Below the pieces are notes generated by a model. It did not search any database, was not told the DNA's origin, and worked only from the letters and a program-made list of their open reading frames with translations. This document shows positions 46,701-60,533 of a stretch of DNA of 64,000 nucleotides, piece after piece. This DNA is from Collybiopsis luxurians FD-317 M1 (lineage: Eukaryota; Basidiomycota; Agaricomycetes; Agaricales; Omphalotaceae). Positions within the stretch are counted from its first letter, which is position 1. Each line of letters begins with the position of its first letter. Both the position numbers and the translations under genes were made by a program. Location: positions 682,001 to 746,000 of the forward strand of contig KN834750.1 in assembly GCA_000827265.1 (NCBI GenBank), written 5' to 3'.

Positions 46701-47812
46701 GATGTTGATCGATGTTTGGAAATGTTGAGAGGGTATGAAAAGTTTCAACAGAACGCGGGAAGGCTCTAGTGTGTATCTTTCAAATGCAACTGCGAGTGTT
46801 TCTACGCATCTCTGACACTTCTCTATAGCGATATCATTAATGACCTCATTTCTGTGAGCAGCGCGAACTCTCAGCGCGCAGAAATCAAGTTCCAGAGTGT
46901 GCCAAGCTCTGGCTCAATTTCGAGCAGGAAACGTTCAAGGGATACGGAGGTCGAGAGGGGTGTTCTAAATCAATGTGCAATGTTCAGTGATAAAGCTCCT
47001 CTTATTAACCTCAGTTCCAACCCTCATGCAACATCTTCGCCTGAATATCAGAGCTCACTCCGGCAGCCTAGTGTTGAAGCTCAACAAATGCGATATTCTA
47101 CTCTGAACAGCGCCCCTAGTTCTTTTTCATCCCCCTCCTTTTCACTGCAGACTTCTCTAGTGCACCCCCCATCATCGTACTGCGATAATTCTATTCCTAT
47201 ATCTTCGGTAGAACATACAGCTTATCTAGACCATGTTCTTCATGGTCAGCATAGTCTATTTGGATTACCACTTCATACAGAGGATCTTGGGAGACTCCCT
47301 GTTTTGTTGGGTACTGATGATCAGTTCAGCATTCAGAAGCCAAGTATCAACTATAACAATTTCAAGTCACACTCAAATTCCATTCCGATCAGTACTCATT
47401 CTGATGAATACTACGCTTCGAATTTTGATGCAGGTCTGGGGGATCAATCTTCTAATGTCAATGACGGCGTAGAATCTCTTGGTCAGTCAGTCTCAATCAT
47501 TGCTATTCTACTAAGTTGACTCGGAATAATCAGCTCTTGAAACGGATTTTCGAAATGACCAACAGTGGCAGACCTGGTGTGCTCAAACTGCGCCCTCAAA
47601 TCAGCCGCCTGAGTGTCACGTCCGTTCACAATTGCAGGACCCCTTTGTGAATATGTTCAACCCTACACCTACTAGAGAAGGGTAAGTTTATATAAGATAT
47701 CCGCTTTTCACTTCTAATAACATTCGCATCTCCCCACAGATGGTATGACTGGGGCATGTACATGGCTAACGTTGATGAGTTGCTTCGTTCTGTAGACTCT
47801 GGGTATTCTTGA
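43749..47812 (+). CDS. Zn2Cys6 fungal transcription factor with fungal_trans domain
   Basis: Nuclear regulator. The start at 43749 gives MAKIHLKFFGTMLASNDTQ; the ATG at 43782 is the alternative. The zinc cluster is assembled from several exons: ACDMCKK (ending 43880), a 7-nt exon (43944-43950), a 6-nt exon (44004-44009), KMPGFICSNCKAF (44064-44113) and NCECTHSS (44175-44213). Spliced, it reads C-x2-C-x6-C-x9-C-x2-C-x6-C, a full binuclear cluster. The middle-homology region follows (YFIKRNRMLPLLHRPTF, ELVLSVCAIGARYS, RPIWALLAIGVRHAQ, and ELWKRAFWALVFLDSFTSAY with GRPKA). The C-terminal third is Ser/Pro-rich and ends with WYDWGMYMANVDELLRSVDS (TGA at 47810). The target pathway is unknown. Confidence 0.9.
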
Positions 47813-48245
47813 ATACGGTGCCCGTTCTACAATCCCAACGATTAACAGATGGATAAACCCTTTAACTTATAACTGCTTTCATTTATGTACATACTGTATT
47901 CTACGCGGAACGCAACCGCGCAACTCAACGCGAAATCAGTAATCACTCATAAGTCATGCTTTTTTTATCGCGCATGCTTCGTCCGACTCCCAGACCAGTC
48001 ACACATGCTACAGGTCCCAATTTGACCGAAGAGGGGCTCTCAGGCAATCCTCCCGATGTGGCGGTGGAGAAGAGAATACGAAAAAAAATTGTCCGAACAC
48101 AGCATATTCTTTGACCATCTTCCATTTGAGAGTCAAACCCACTTCCGCACATCCGACGTATGAAACCATAATGATAGCTTAACGTATGAGAATGCAAGAG
48201 TCTTCACGGTGTTCTACACCTAGCAGTATTCGTACTCCCAGACAA
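47813..48245. other. Convergent intergenic region Zn2Cys6 gene / RRS1
   Basis: About 430 bp between two stop codons. A short minus-strand frame at 47943-48197 has no recognisable content. I see nothing else. Confidence 0.45.
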
Positions 48246-49445
48246 CTACCGCCTTTTTCCCTTTATCTTGCCCTTCTCACTTTCCCTACCCAAGGCAATC
48301 CCACCCCGGCCTTTACTTGCAAACCGCACGGCCTTGCGTACGTTGACGACTTTTTCCTCCATGGAGTCTTCTCCTGCGCCTCGGCCTGTCGCAATTATGA
48401 GAGAGATTACAAGATCAATCTCAAGGACCTTACCTGTGCGGGATTTTTTGCTCGGTCTTTGAGCTTCCGTAATACGCGTTTTACGTGCGTCAGAGTCCAT
48501 TTTGGCGAGGAGATTGAGGGAAGCTTTGGCTTCGGCTGCAACGTCGGCTTCTGTCGGGTCAAACTGTAGACATTTTCAGCATGCATAGTGATCCGTCTGA
48601 AGTAGACGTATACTGACTTTCCGTTTGACCCCCTTCAACTTTTTCTCTCCTTCCAATTTCCGATCAAATTTACCCATACTAGCAGTACTGGTCCTCGACG
48701 TGGCAAGAGTGCGCTCAAGCTCATTTTTACGAGCTTCCCGGTCGGATGACGCAGAAGCCTTTTGAGCCCTGGCAAGGTTGGCTTCTTGCTGCTTGTTATT
48801 TTTTGCTACCCGAGCTTTTCGTTCGTCTCGAGCAACTTTGCGGGGGTCATAGTCGATGTCTATAGTCATGCATAAATAAAAGAGCGGAATAAGTATAAAC
48901 GAAACGTACCAGCACCCATGGGCACCTCCGTGATCCATTTTTCCTCCTTTTCCTTATTTTTGCCCTTCCATCCCCAACTATTAACCCATTCCTGCTTTTC
49001 CTCATCCCATACCTTTTTCATCCTCTTTTCTTTTGATTTGCCCTGGATACCCTTTGCTTTTGCAAACATTTCCCATTTTGTGAGAGGTTTGGGTTTGGGA
49101 AGAGGTTTAGCTCGGGGGAGGTGCGTGGCAGGAGGAGGTAATTGAGCTAAAGGACCATCGGGAGAAGAGACGATTGGGAGAGAAAAGAGGGAGTTGAGGA
49201 GGGCTTGTGCTCCGGTGCGTGCAAGGGAGAGGAGATGAGATTCGAGGTCGGCTGAGTAGCTTTCTGGGTCTATTGGATTTGGGTCGTACACGGTAAGAAA
49301 GCCAGGATCGACTTCGAGGGGGGTATCTGTCTCGATTTGAGTAGATTTACTATTGCTAGAAGGAATTAGCTAGCCAATAGATATTTGACTATACATCGAT
49401 ATACCTTTTCTCTGCATGTTCAGCTAATATACTCGATACATCCAT
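48246..49445 (-). CDS. RRS1: Ribosome biogenesis regulatory protein RRS1
   Basis: Nucleolar factor that, with Rpf2, recruits the 5S RNP to pre-60S particles. The start at 49445 gives MDVSSILAEHAEKS; an intron then joins KSTQIETDTPLEVDPGFLTV. The core RRS1 domain has LLSLARTGAQALLNSLFSLP, the PLPKPKPLTKWEMFAKAKGI block and KRMKKVWDEEKQEWVNSWGW, followed by EVPMGADIDYDPRKVARDE across an intron. The tail is basic (KMDSDARKTRITEAQ and a KGRGGIALGRESEKGKIKGK end). About 300 residues in four exons, normal for the family. It diverges from RAD4 over 107 bp. Confidence 0.94.
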
Positions 49446-49520
49446 GACCGTAGCCAGCAACCTCGAAAAAAAAATATAGGCGCCCAAAGTCACGATGTCA
49501 AGTTGAGTCATTGTCGCGTC

Positions 49521-49530
49521 GCGCCAATTT
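49521..49530. promoter_or_regulatory. GCGCCAATTT word upstream of RAD4
   Basis: An exact copy of the 10-mer found twice before RPT6, placed 22 bp before the RAD4 ATG in the RRS1/RAD4 divergent gap. It is preceded by TCGCGTC. A regulatory role is inferred from recurrence only. Confidence 0.3.
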
Positions 49531-49552
49531 CACCCCTTGTCCCATTTCCACC

Positions 49553-52500
49553 ATGTCCTCGCCTGACCCCCCGTTAATACCTTTTCCAGATGACGGCGAC
49601 TCTGACAACGAGATGGATTGGGAAGAAGTCCAAGTTCCTGACCAGCCCTCACACGACCAGCCCCTGATGAAAATTGTACTAAGACCTGATAATGAGGACG
49701 AGGTACTAGCTAAGTAAGCAAGCAACTCTCCGCTCTTAGTAGTACTTAGTTGTTTTTGCAGAAAAAAGTCTAATGTAATGAGCCACGCGGAACGTTTACT
49801 TCGAATTGACTGTCACAAGATCCATACTGTTCTCTTGCTCCTAAGCGCACGCATACGAAATAAATGGCTAAACGACGAGTTGCTTCATGCCCGACTCCTC
49901 TCTTTGACTCCCCTCCAACTTCAAAATGCTTTTGCTCTTATCCATTCTTCTCGAGTTCCCGAGGCACCCCGCCGTGGACGAATGTTTGAAACTGCTGTAG
50001 TGAGATTGGTAGAGTGGTGGTCAGAGTCTTTTTTCGAAGTAACGGAGGAAAGCCACATCCGGAATAATACTTTTGATTGGATAAATCAGAGATTGCAGAC
50101 GTTTGTTCCGGGGTTCGGGGAGGTGTTTGAAGCCGCTGTGACAGCAAAGGAGGAAACGGACAAGTTCCGCAAGCCTAGTACAAAAGGCAAGCAGAAAGAA
50201 CGAACCCCGCTCTCTGCCGACCCTCTCATTGACTCGAATGACCTCGACCTTCTCGAAGACATCCTTGACAACTCTCTCGAACCTATTAAATCTCCCAAGT
50301 CCCTGATGAAACACGCTCTAATGCAGTCTGGCTCCCGGGACACCTCCGCTCAGTTATTTACCGCACTCTGTCGTGCATTGGGTATTCCAGCCAGGTTAGT
50401 AGCTAGCTTGCAAAGTGTTCCGTGGAAGGCTAGCGTAGGGAGAGACCCGAAGAAATCAAAGACATCGGTAGGGAAGGGGAAAGGAAAAGAAAAGGAGAAG
50501 GAAGAAGAAGAACCAGCTGATTTGATCCCCACCATCTTTCCATCCAGTTCTACCTCCAAAGGCGCATTCAGTGACGCTGGGGAAGGTCAAAGACTTGATG
50601 GCGCTCCCGTCCCGAAGAGAGAGATGGCCAAGCCAGCTGTCAAGCTTCGAAAGAGCAAGGCTAAGGGAAACGTACTGGGGGGCGCAGGCACAGGAAGTAG
50701 TTCGAGTAAACCAAAGAAAGTGGTGCGGGACGGTATGTTCGGTATTTTCGCTCTGTTTCGAAAATTTCTTACGTTGTATCCACAGATCCTCGCACAACGC
50801 CTCCCATCTACTGGACCGAAGTATTTTCAAAAGCTGATTCTCGTTGGATTCCTGTGGATCCGATACGTGGATACGTCAATAAGCGACATGTATTCGACCC
50901 ATCACCCTCAACATCTAACCCTTCGTCCTCCGCGTCTTCAGGAGGAGACAATCGTCTCCTCTATGTACTTGGATTTGAAGAAGACGGATACGCAAGAGAT
51001 GTCACGAGGAGATATGCCAGGGAATTTGGAGCAAAGATTGCAAAGGTTCAAGGGGGCAGTGGTAATGCAGGAAGAGCGAGGATGCATTGGTGGGAAGGTG
51101 TAGTCGCCCTCGTTACGAGGCCTTTCAGGCTGGTAAGTTCGTCTTCATTCTCTCTCTTTCATGAATCACTTCTCTCTCCCTTTCATTGCAGAATCGCGAC
51201 GACATTGAGGATTCAGAATTTGAAACGGCTCAATTAATGGAAGGCATGCCGACAAGCATTTCAGGATTTAAGGATCATCCTCTATACGTCCTCCCTCGAC
51301 ACTTGAAGCAGCATGAATCTATACACCCCCCTCCAGCCCCCCCTGAGGCTTCCTCGAGATCATCCACACCTTACTTTGGTTTCGGCAGGGCAAGTGCAAC
51401 ATCTTATACACCTGAACTAGGCAAATTTCGCGGTGAACCGGTGTACCCGCGCTCATCTGTCATTTCACTTAAAACGCCGGAAAACTGGCTACGAAGTGAA
51501 GGTAGGCAAGTCAAGGAAGGCGAAGTACCAATCAAATATGTCAAGTTACGGGCTAGTACGATTGGAAAAAGAAGAGAGGTTGAGATGATCAAAGAGGGGA
51601 TGAAGGAGTTCAACGCGAGGACGAACGCAAAAGGGAAAGGGAAAGGGACAGACGAAGAGGTTATGGGGGAGAAGGACGGTGTTTTGGACATCCATGTAGA
51701 TGAGCTAGATGGTGGGGATGTCGAAGGATCTGGAACCAGAGGAGGAGCAGACATCATGCAAGGATTGTACGCAAGACATCAGACTGAGCCATACGTCTCT
51801 GATCCTGTGGTCAATGTGAGTCTTGATTATTTCATCTTCATCTGTCTCGTGCTTCCTCTTTGGCGAAATTCGTTGACACTCTGACCGACACTTGTACTCA
51901 GGGAATTATACCGAAAAATCAATTCGGGAACATTGACCTGTATGTAAGGTCAATGTTGCCCAAGGGGGCGGTACATATGCCTTGTGGGTTCTTGAGCTCT
52001 ATTGTCGTTATCATTCTTTACCTAATATTCTTGAATAGTCAAAGGAATAACCAAGATTGCTCGCAAGTTACAGATTGACTTCGCTGAGGCCGTGGTATGT
52101 ACTCTTCCTCCATTGTCTTCGTGCATACATCAACTTCATTGGTAATTCTCACGTACGTTTCTGCTGACGAGTGCTGTCTGTTCTTCAGACTGGATTCGAA
52201 TTCCGAAAACGAAGAGCGACCCCTGTGGTCGAAGGTATTGTGATTGCGGCAGAGTATGAGGAAATTGTGCTTGAGGTACACCGATCAATTATGTGGTGTT
52301 TCAGCCTTATGGAAATTTGTGCTCTCTAGGCTTTCCTGGAAGCAGAACGAGAAACTTTCGAAAAAGCTCGCCTTAAGAAGGAAGAACGTGTGCTCAAACA
52401 GTGGACGAGGCTCGTTCATGGTCTGAGGATTCGCCAGCGTCTGCAGGAACAATACGCCAATAGAGGCGGAGACACAGAGCGAGATACGACGGCAGCCGCA

Positions 52501-53475
52501 AGTACCACAAAACGTGATGCTGATGACGCTACCACGGCGAGGAAGAAAGGAGCCAAGAGTTCAGGCAAGATTGACGCTACGCAGGGTATGGATGAAAGGC
52601 GCGACAAGGAAGGGCCAGACGGATCGACAGGTATCAAAACTTCCCATAATGACGAGAACGAAGCCCACGAGGAATTTGAAGACATTCCCAGCGGTACTGG
52701 ATTTCTCGTCGGAGCTGGGGATGTCGTTCAACCGTTTCGGCTGCCAAAGCTTCCACAGCTGGACAAGGATTTGGTCGGCTATTCCGATATCCAGAGTCGA
52801 GCTCGCTTTTCAAGATCTGGGGTCGACGTCACGATAGATGACGGGAATGCTGACGGAGGTGTTCCCCTCCCTGATTTCAAGACTTACGACATCGATGGGG
52901 ATATGAACTCGGCGGCTATGGACGTACAAGCGGACGGTGACAGAACATCGCAGTTTCCGGTGCTACCGACTCCGAAGACTATGCAGGAGCTAGCTGAGGC
53001 TGACGATGCTACTCGCGCTCGGTCGGAGTCTCATGATCCGGATTTTGCGGACAGAGTTCAAGCTCAAGCTCCTAACCAATCTCTTGAGATTGCCAGCACC
53101 AAATCTGCCTCGCGTTCAACAAAGACTAAGCGAGATGAATCCGTCATTAATCCGGCTAGTGCTAATGGGGTAATAACAACCAGGACCACCAGAAGCGTCG
53201 GTACTAAATCTAGAGGTTCTAAAGTGACCCTCACCGCTCGTCGGAGATCGACAAGAAAGCGACATAGAAGTGACGATGACTCGGATGACGCTCCTGATGT
53301 AGACGAAGATGCGGAACCTTCATCTTCACCTTCAAAACGCAGTCGCCGAGGAGGATCTTCTCTGAAGGCATCCACCTCCACTAGAGTCCTGCGCCCCAGA
53401 ACGGCGAAGACCAAGGCTCAATTGGATCAAGAACAGGACAATGAAGAAGCGTATAGGAGGGCAACTGCGGAGTAA
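49553..53475 (+). CDS. RAD4: DNA damage recognition protein RAD4/XPC
   Basis: Nucleotide-excision-repair lesion sensor, partner of Rad23. The start at 49553 gives an acidic N-terminus ([14 protein letters not shown]). A transglutaminase-like domain follows ([20 protein letters not shown], then [16 protein letters not shown]), a Lys/Glu-rich insert, and after an intron [20 protein letters not shown]. The beta-hairpin domains: BHD1 ([20 protein letters not shown]), BHD2 ([20 protein letters not shown]), and BHD3 ([20 protein letters not shown], joined over an intron to [20 protein letters not shown]). The tail from about 52.4 kb is over 300 residues, disordered, Asp/Ser-rich and ends with Arg/Ser/Lys patches (TAA at 53473). 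About 1,100 residues. BHD2 is expanded by a low-complexity Lys/Gly/Glu insert. Confidence 0.95.
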
Positions 53476-53670
53476 CGGTTACTGACAGATAGTATGCATT
53501 AACGTTTGATTTGGTGCAGGGATGTCGTGTGTGACTTAAATAATCGCGCTTGCATCCATACCAGAGTAATGTATGTAGGAATATATATCTGTACTATACA
53601 GCATGCATACTAAGCACTCTGTAAAAAAATTCTCTTATTCCACAAAACACAGTGTGCTCGTATAGAATCA

Positions 53671-55589
<1,919 letters not shown>

Positions 55590-55771
55590 GGATGGATCTG
55601 AAGAAGATGGCAGTTGAAGGGAAAGACAGACGGGGAGAGATTGGGTTGAAATAAAAAAGTAACCCCATATAGGAATAAAGTGATGTGACTGAGATTTGGC
55701 GAGATCTGCTTATTAGGTTCTTCGCAAAATGTCGGATTTAGTAGCCTACCTCTTCTTTCCTCTCTACGTCC

Positions 55772-57240
55772 ATGGACTCTGGCATTCCCTGTTTATCTTT
55801 CAGTCAGTTCCCTTTCTTCTTTCATTTCATTCCTTCTCATCCCCTTCAACAGTCGGCATCGTCGATTTCTCACAGGAGGCATGCTCTCTCCCCACCCACT
55901 CGTCCATCTCTAACAAATATCCTAGGCACGATGGCTCTATATGACCCCTTCTGTAACCGATCTTCTGGGTGTGTTTTTTTAGCCTTTTTTCTGCGTTCCC
56001 TTCTTCATGCTCTCATAGGCTACGAGCCGCATGAACTTCGCGGCCGTCCTTCTTTGGAACTCGTCCACCCAGATGAGACCGCTCGGGTACGAAAACTCCA
56101 CTAGTACGTTTATCGTCCTTCATTTTGGCGTCTATCACCCATCTTCTTCCTTCTAGCGATACAATCCGTCAGGATAAAGCCGCCTGTCTCGTTTATCTGC
56201 GAATGAAGCATAAAGATCCCCACAAAGGCTACATTCTCTGTGCTGTGGTCCGTATCTACTTTTTTTTTCCTTCCCAATGTTCCATCCAATTCTGATTCGC
56301 GCCACATAGTCCCGGTTCGTCCGTCATTTTCCTTCCAGTCCCTCTCTAATCTCCCTGTAGCACTATTGTACACAACGTGACAATTGGTAGCGTCAGCTAT
56401 GCAAACTCCAGTTCAAAAGCTATGCACAATGCTTCCACCGCCCAAGAAATAACCGTTCTCAGCCCCACTCCCGATTTGGAGTTTCGTGTAAGTAGATAAA
56501 TTGCTGCTTCCTGCATCTACTTATCCTGCCGAAGCGCTGGCACGATCCCTCACCCATGCCTCCCAGTACTATACCTTCGGACATTCGCAGGTCACTGAAA
56601 CAGTATTCAACACGTCTGAATGGGCAGGATTCGGAAACGGAACAAGAAGACGAAGAAGACATATCTTACGAGCCCTTACCCTCCCAATCTTTTAGAACTG
56701 CGTTCATCCTTGATCGTTTCTCCCTCCACTGCCCCATTTTGTACATGTCCAATGATCTATTGATCACCGCTAATTCGGTCGAAGGTCGAAGTTTCTTTGA
56801 CTTTGTTTCCAAGAATGACGAAGGTAAAGTGAGGACCTGGATTGATACCGTAAAGGGTTGGGGTGTCAATGAACGAGGGCAGCCTTCGGACGGCGGTTTT
56901 GGTTTCGGAAAGTTTAATGTTCTGGTAGACGGTAGAGATTATCAGTCTGTTGTCTCTCGATTTCTCCTCCCTTGTTTTGTATTTATCATTCTTCTCTAGT
57001 GCTGCCCGTGCTGCTGAGCCTCCTGCACCTCCGCGACAACGTTACGGTTCTCATACATCCTCCCATCCCTCCTCTTCCCACACACGCGCTCGACACTTGA
57101 AATCCAGTATTCGTGGGTCTGGTCCATCGCACAGTACAGCAAGGGCCACTTTGAATTCCGAAGGAGAATCCATCAAGGTTGATGCCATATTTTCTGCTCA
57201 TTCCGATGGTCTCATGATCATTCTCCGACGAGCAGCATGA
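55772..57240 (+). CDS. PAS-domain protein (Agaricomycete family, possible sensor)
   Basis: Splicing gives MDSGIPFGIVDFSQEARWLY: exon 1 at 55772-55790, exon 2 at 55853-55879, then an intron with a GC donor (GAG|GCATGC, 55880-55926). It continues MTPSVTDLLGYEPHELRGRP and DETARVRKLHYDTIRQDKAA, a clear PAS fold, and VYLRMKHKDPHKGYILCAV. A second globular region (RTAFILDRFSLHCPILYMSN, then EGRSFFDFVSKNDE and WGVNERGQPSDGGFGFGKF) looks like another PAS-like unit. The tail is Ser/His-rich and ends VDAIFSAHSDGLMIILRRAA. The FAD-binding Cys motif of LOV photoreceptors (NCRFLQ) is absent, so this is not a White-collar-type light sensor. No output domain is visible. Several short introns near 56.1-56.5 kb. 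Confidence 0.8.
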
Positions 57241-58160
57241 ATATGCAGCGAAAAGTGATTTCAGCTTGATTAATGGCATATTTGAGTATCTACTTTATGA
57301 CCGAATGCATCGTCTTTGTAACCCTTCTATTACTGCCCTGTATTATAACTAGTCCTACCCTTGCTTTGCCTCTGCTTTCTCTCGGTGTTTTTTTTTATTG
57401 GGTGTTGGACTCTGCATATATGGATATTTCCTTTTGGTCTGGCCGGGTTTCAATTATCTCTCCTTCCATCGTTTGCATACCCATCCTACACCTATAGCCC
57501 GCTACCCTATTGTATGTACAATTTATAGTTGACGAATGCTAGAAATGATCCCTTGTCATCCTAACCGTTGTAGGCACTGTCGGTACAAGGGACTGGATCC
57601 AGAACTAGCCCCGGTCCGACCTTTGCTCCCCACAGAAGTCTATACATAGCTCGCGTCGAATTGGCGGCTTTTGCATCGATGAATTTCGTCATTGCCCAAC
57701 TCCAGGAGTAAACTATAAAAAAAAAAGGAAAAACGACCGAAATTAATCCCCGATCTCATCGCCGGACACATATACACTAGGTGTAGCTACTTTGCACTAA
57801 AATGCATCGATTGGATAACTTTTACCACCTGACATCCTGTGGCACGATTTCTACTGTCTGTCTGGTAGACTCGCCGGGAATATCCGTAATAACAAGCGCC
57901 CTGAAGGTTCGATATATGCCTGGCCAGAAGAAGAAACCCGGCTCCGAGTTTGGTCTAGTACAAGTAGTATATATAGATTCGCGGGCGCCAAGGCTCTAAA
58001 GACCAGGGCTCCTCGCGCGAAACGTTGCGGTGTTCATTTTTTTCATATTGCTTTTCAGTGTAAAGTGTACGGCGGAGCGCTTCTCGATCGCCTTTCAAGT
58101 ACTTTCCATTTACTGACTAGTGAGCCACACACAGTATTACAAGGTGGCATGTACATATCA
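57241..58160. other. Convergent intergenic region PAS gene / alpha-galactosidase
   Basis: About 920 bp without a supportable gene. It holds an A run at about 57718-57727 and otherwise mixed sequence. The short plus-strand frames at 57802 and 58065 have no recognisable content, and the second overlaps the 3' end of the alpha-galactosidase antisense. Confidence 0.45.
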
Positions 58161-60533
58161 CTACGTTGCGACGCCTATGCGGTAAAAGTCGGGTGCAAAT
58201 GCTGTCGGATTGGAAATCTGGATGGTATTGCTGTTCCCAGCCTTGAAACCAGATAGGCTGACCAGGTATCCATTAAAGAGGATGTCCCAACTCTAGCAAA
58301 CCCAAGGTCAGTCATATTTTTATTTTTTATTTTTCCAACCAGAGGGTTGAAAGATTGAATGAAGTGTTATATTTATATTTGGTACTAACCTGACCAGAGA
58401 GGGGCATTTGCACTTGAACAGCGGTGCCTCCATTGACACTGATAAAAGCGTTACGACAGTTTGAGCAAGCGGTGTTGGTCGCGGTAAAGTCCGCATTGAT
58501 GTAATCGACCGACAGTAGTTTCGTACCGCCAGCCCCGCCGTTAACATTGGTGAACTCGAGAGTCCCCCCTTCTCCAACAAATCCCACGACAGTGATAGTA
58601 TTGTTCACGACACGCGTAGTGGCACCTCCAGCAAGGACATTTCCTGACGCCGCAGCGTCATAAAATGTAAACACGTTCGGTGTTGCCGCTACAAGATTAC
58701 TCAGTTTCAGCACAATAGATCCGTGCGCGTCGAATGTCGAGGTAAATCTGACAGAGTGTCATGGTCAGCGTAAATGCAGGGCCGATTAGTCGTCGATTGC
58801 TAAGAACCGACGTACGAATTGGTGAGTGTTCCCAGCGAAGCTCCAGTGATGACATTCATTGCAGTGGCTGAAGTTAATCCAACATCTGATAGTTCAAATG
58901 TGATAGATCGCGCGGAGTTTTCCATGTTAATCACCACTGCATACAAAGAACCTGAGATGAGCGGGACCAATAGGATAGGAAAAAACTTACCTGCCACCAT
59001 CGACCCATCAGACAGAGGCCCCGCCCAAACATCATGGTCATTGGTGTATCGACGCTTGAAACGGATAGACTGGCCCAGAGGGTCTTGCTATTATACATTG
59101 GTGAAATCAGCCATATGTACCACTCGGACTACTCCGTGGATCAACGGTGATATGCTCAGTCATTCACTTACATTCAACGCAATGACTCTGGTATTGGTCA
59201 AAATAGATAGGGCTTCCTGAGATATTTCGGTCAAATCCGTGGAGATCATCAAGGGTGATTTAGCGGCGGCCCAAAATGCAAAGTGTGTTTGTTGTTCAGC
59301 TGTTGTTAAACCAGAGTTCCCAACTTCCAGCAAGTCTAGATCATTGAAACCTCCGGGACCGGCAAAACCTGCTATTGGCACTAGCTGGTTGAGAATCCTA
59401 AACAAGTTATCCCAGGAAGCAGGAGGCCCAATATCGTTTCTATGCAAACGACAAAATTGATTCGGATGGATGTGAAGAAATTATCAAACTAAGTAGGGAC
59501 GTACGCAATTCTCCACGAGTTTGCAACCTCTGACGCTGGCCATCGTGCGGGATCCTTGCATTTCCCATATCAGCCAATAAATTCCAGGATCTACTGATTG
59601 CGCCTAACCTGAACTCCCCACTCGCATGCCGAAAAAAGGATCGGACGCCCTGTCGCGGCCAGGGCGTCACGCATGGTAGTGTAGTGCGGCTGCAAGTCAT
59701 ATTCTCAGATTGATTGCAGTTCCGCAGCCAGATACGGAGCTCTTGGTACGTACTTCGATCTAAGTGAGACCAGCATGTAAAGACTGGTGGTCCCAGAATT
59801 TCTAACTGAGGTTACTTACCTGAATGGGAGGATCGAAATCGACAAAATCCGTAGTGCTGACCGCATAGCAATTGTCATATTTGAGATAATCCGCTCCCCA
59901 GCTAGCAAAGGTCGCCGCGTCCTGAGACTCGTGTCCTAGCGAGCCGATGTAATGTGCTGTACCGCCGACAGTATCGCAAGCGAAAAATCCACTATGACGG
60001 ATGGAGAATATCGTTCGGGGACAGAAGTTTATACATACCCGTCAGAATATACCCCAAATTTCAACCCTAGGTTGTGTACAAATGCCGCGAGAGATGAGAC
60101 GCCATTTGGCAGAACTGCCGTGTTCCAGGTGATAGCCCCAGATGCGTTCCTCGCGGTGCCTTGCCATCCACAATCACTGTGGAAGAAAGAAGTGATGGAG
60201 TTGAGGATCCCCTGAACTATTTAAAAATAAACGCAGATGCGCACAGATTCACATAATTGTACCCAAGAGCCTTGAGACCCAAGTTGACTACGGCTTCGGC
60301 GTTAGATTGATATTGGGATTGCACAGTGTTGCATCTGGGCATACAATTAGTGGCTGTGACAAGTGGAATCTGTCCAGATCCCTAACTCACGCAAAAGCAT
60401 TATAAGGGTTCCATCCCATGGCTGGAGTGATACCGACTCCGTTATTCAAAGCCCACGAGCTCCCAGGCTCGCTGAATACGAGCACAAGCCTTGTGAGAAT
60501 TCCCCAAAGTCCTGGTGTTTTCAACCATGCCAT
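58161..60533 (-). CDS. Secreted GH27 alpha-galactosidase with C-terminal carbohydrate-binding-like domain
   Basis: Releases terminal alpha-galactose from oligo- and polysaccharides outside the cell. The start at 60533 gives [20 protein letters not shown], a likely signal peptide, then [19 protein letters not shown]. Core blocks across about ten exons: [23 protein letters not shown], the nucleophile motif YLKYDNCY (about 59900), FSACEWGVQ joined to [17 protein letters not shown] and NDIGPP (acid/base Asp), [20 protein letters not shown], and [14 protein letters not shown]. The C-terminal beta-sandwich ([16 protein letters not shown]) is followed by a CBM35-like module ([36 protein letters not shown]). 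The TAG is at 58161. Three GTGGGG words upstream fit a CreA-type repressor site. Confidence 0.93.

Noticed and set aside
47943..48197. Minus-strand frame of 84 codons between the Zn2Cys6 gene and RRS1
   Set aside because: No recognisable content and lies in a 3' convergent region.
59500..59700. Alpha-galactosidase thought broken because the motif region shifts frame
   Set aside because: A GTTAGG..TGCAAG intron restores WGVQ joined to DPARWPASE; all catalytic residues are present.
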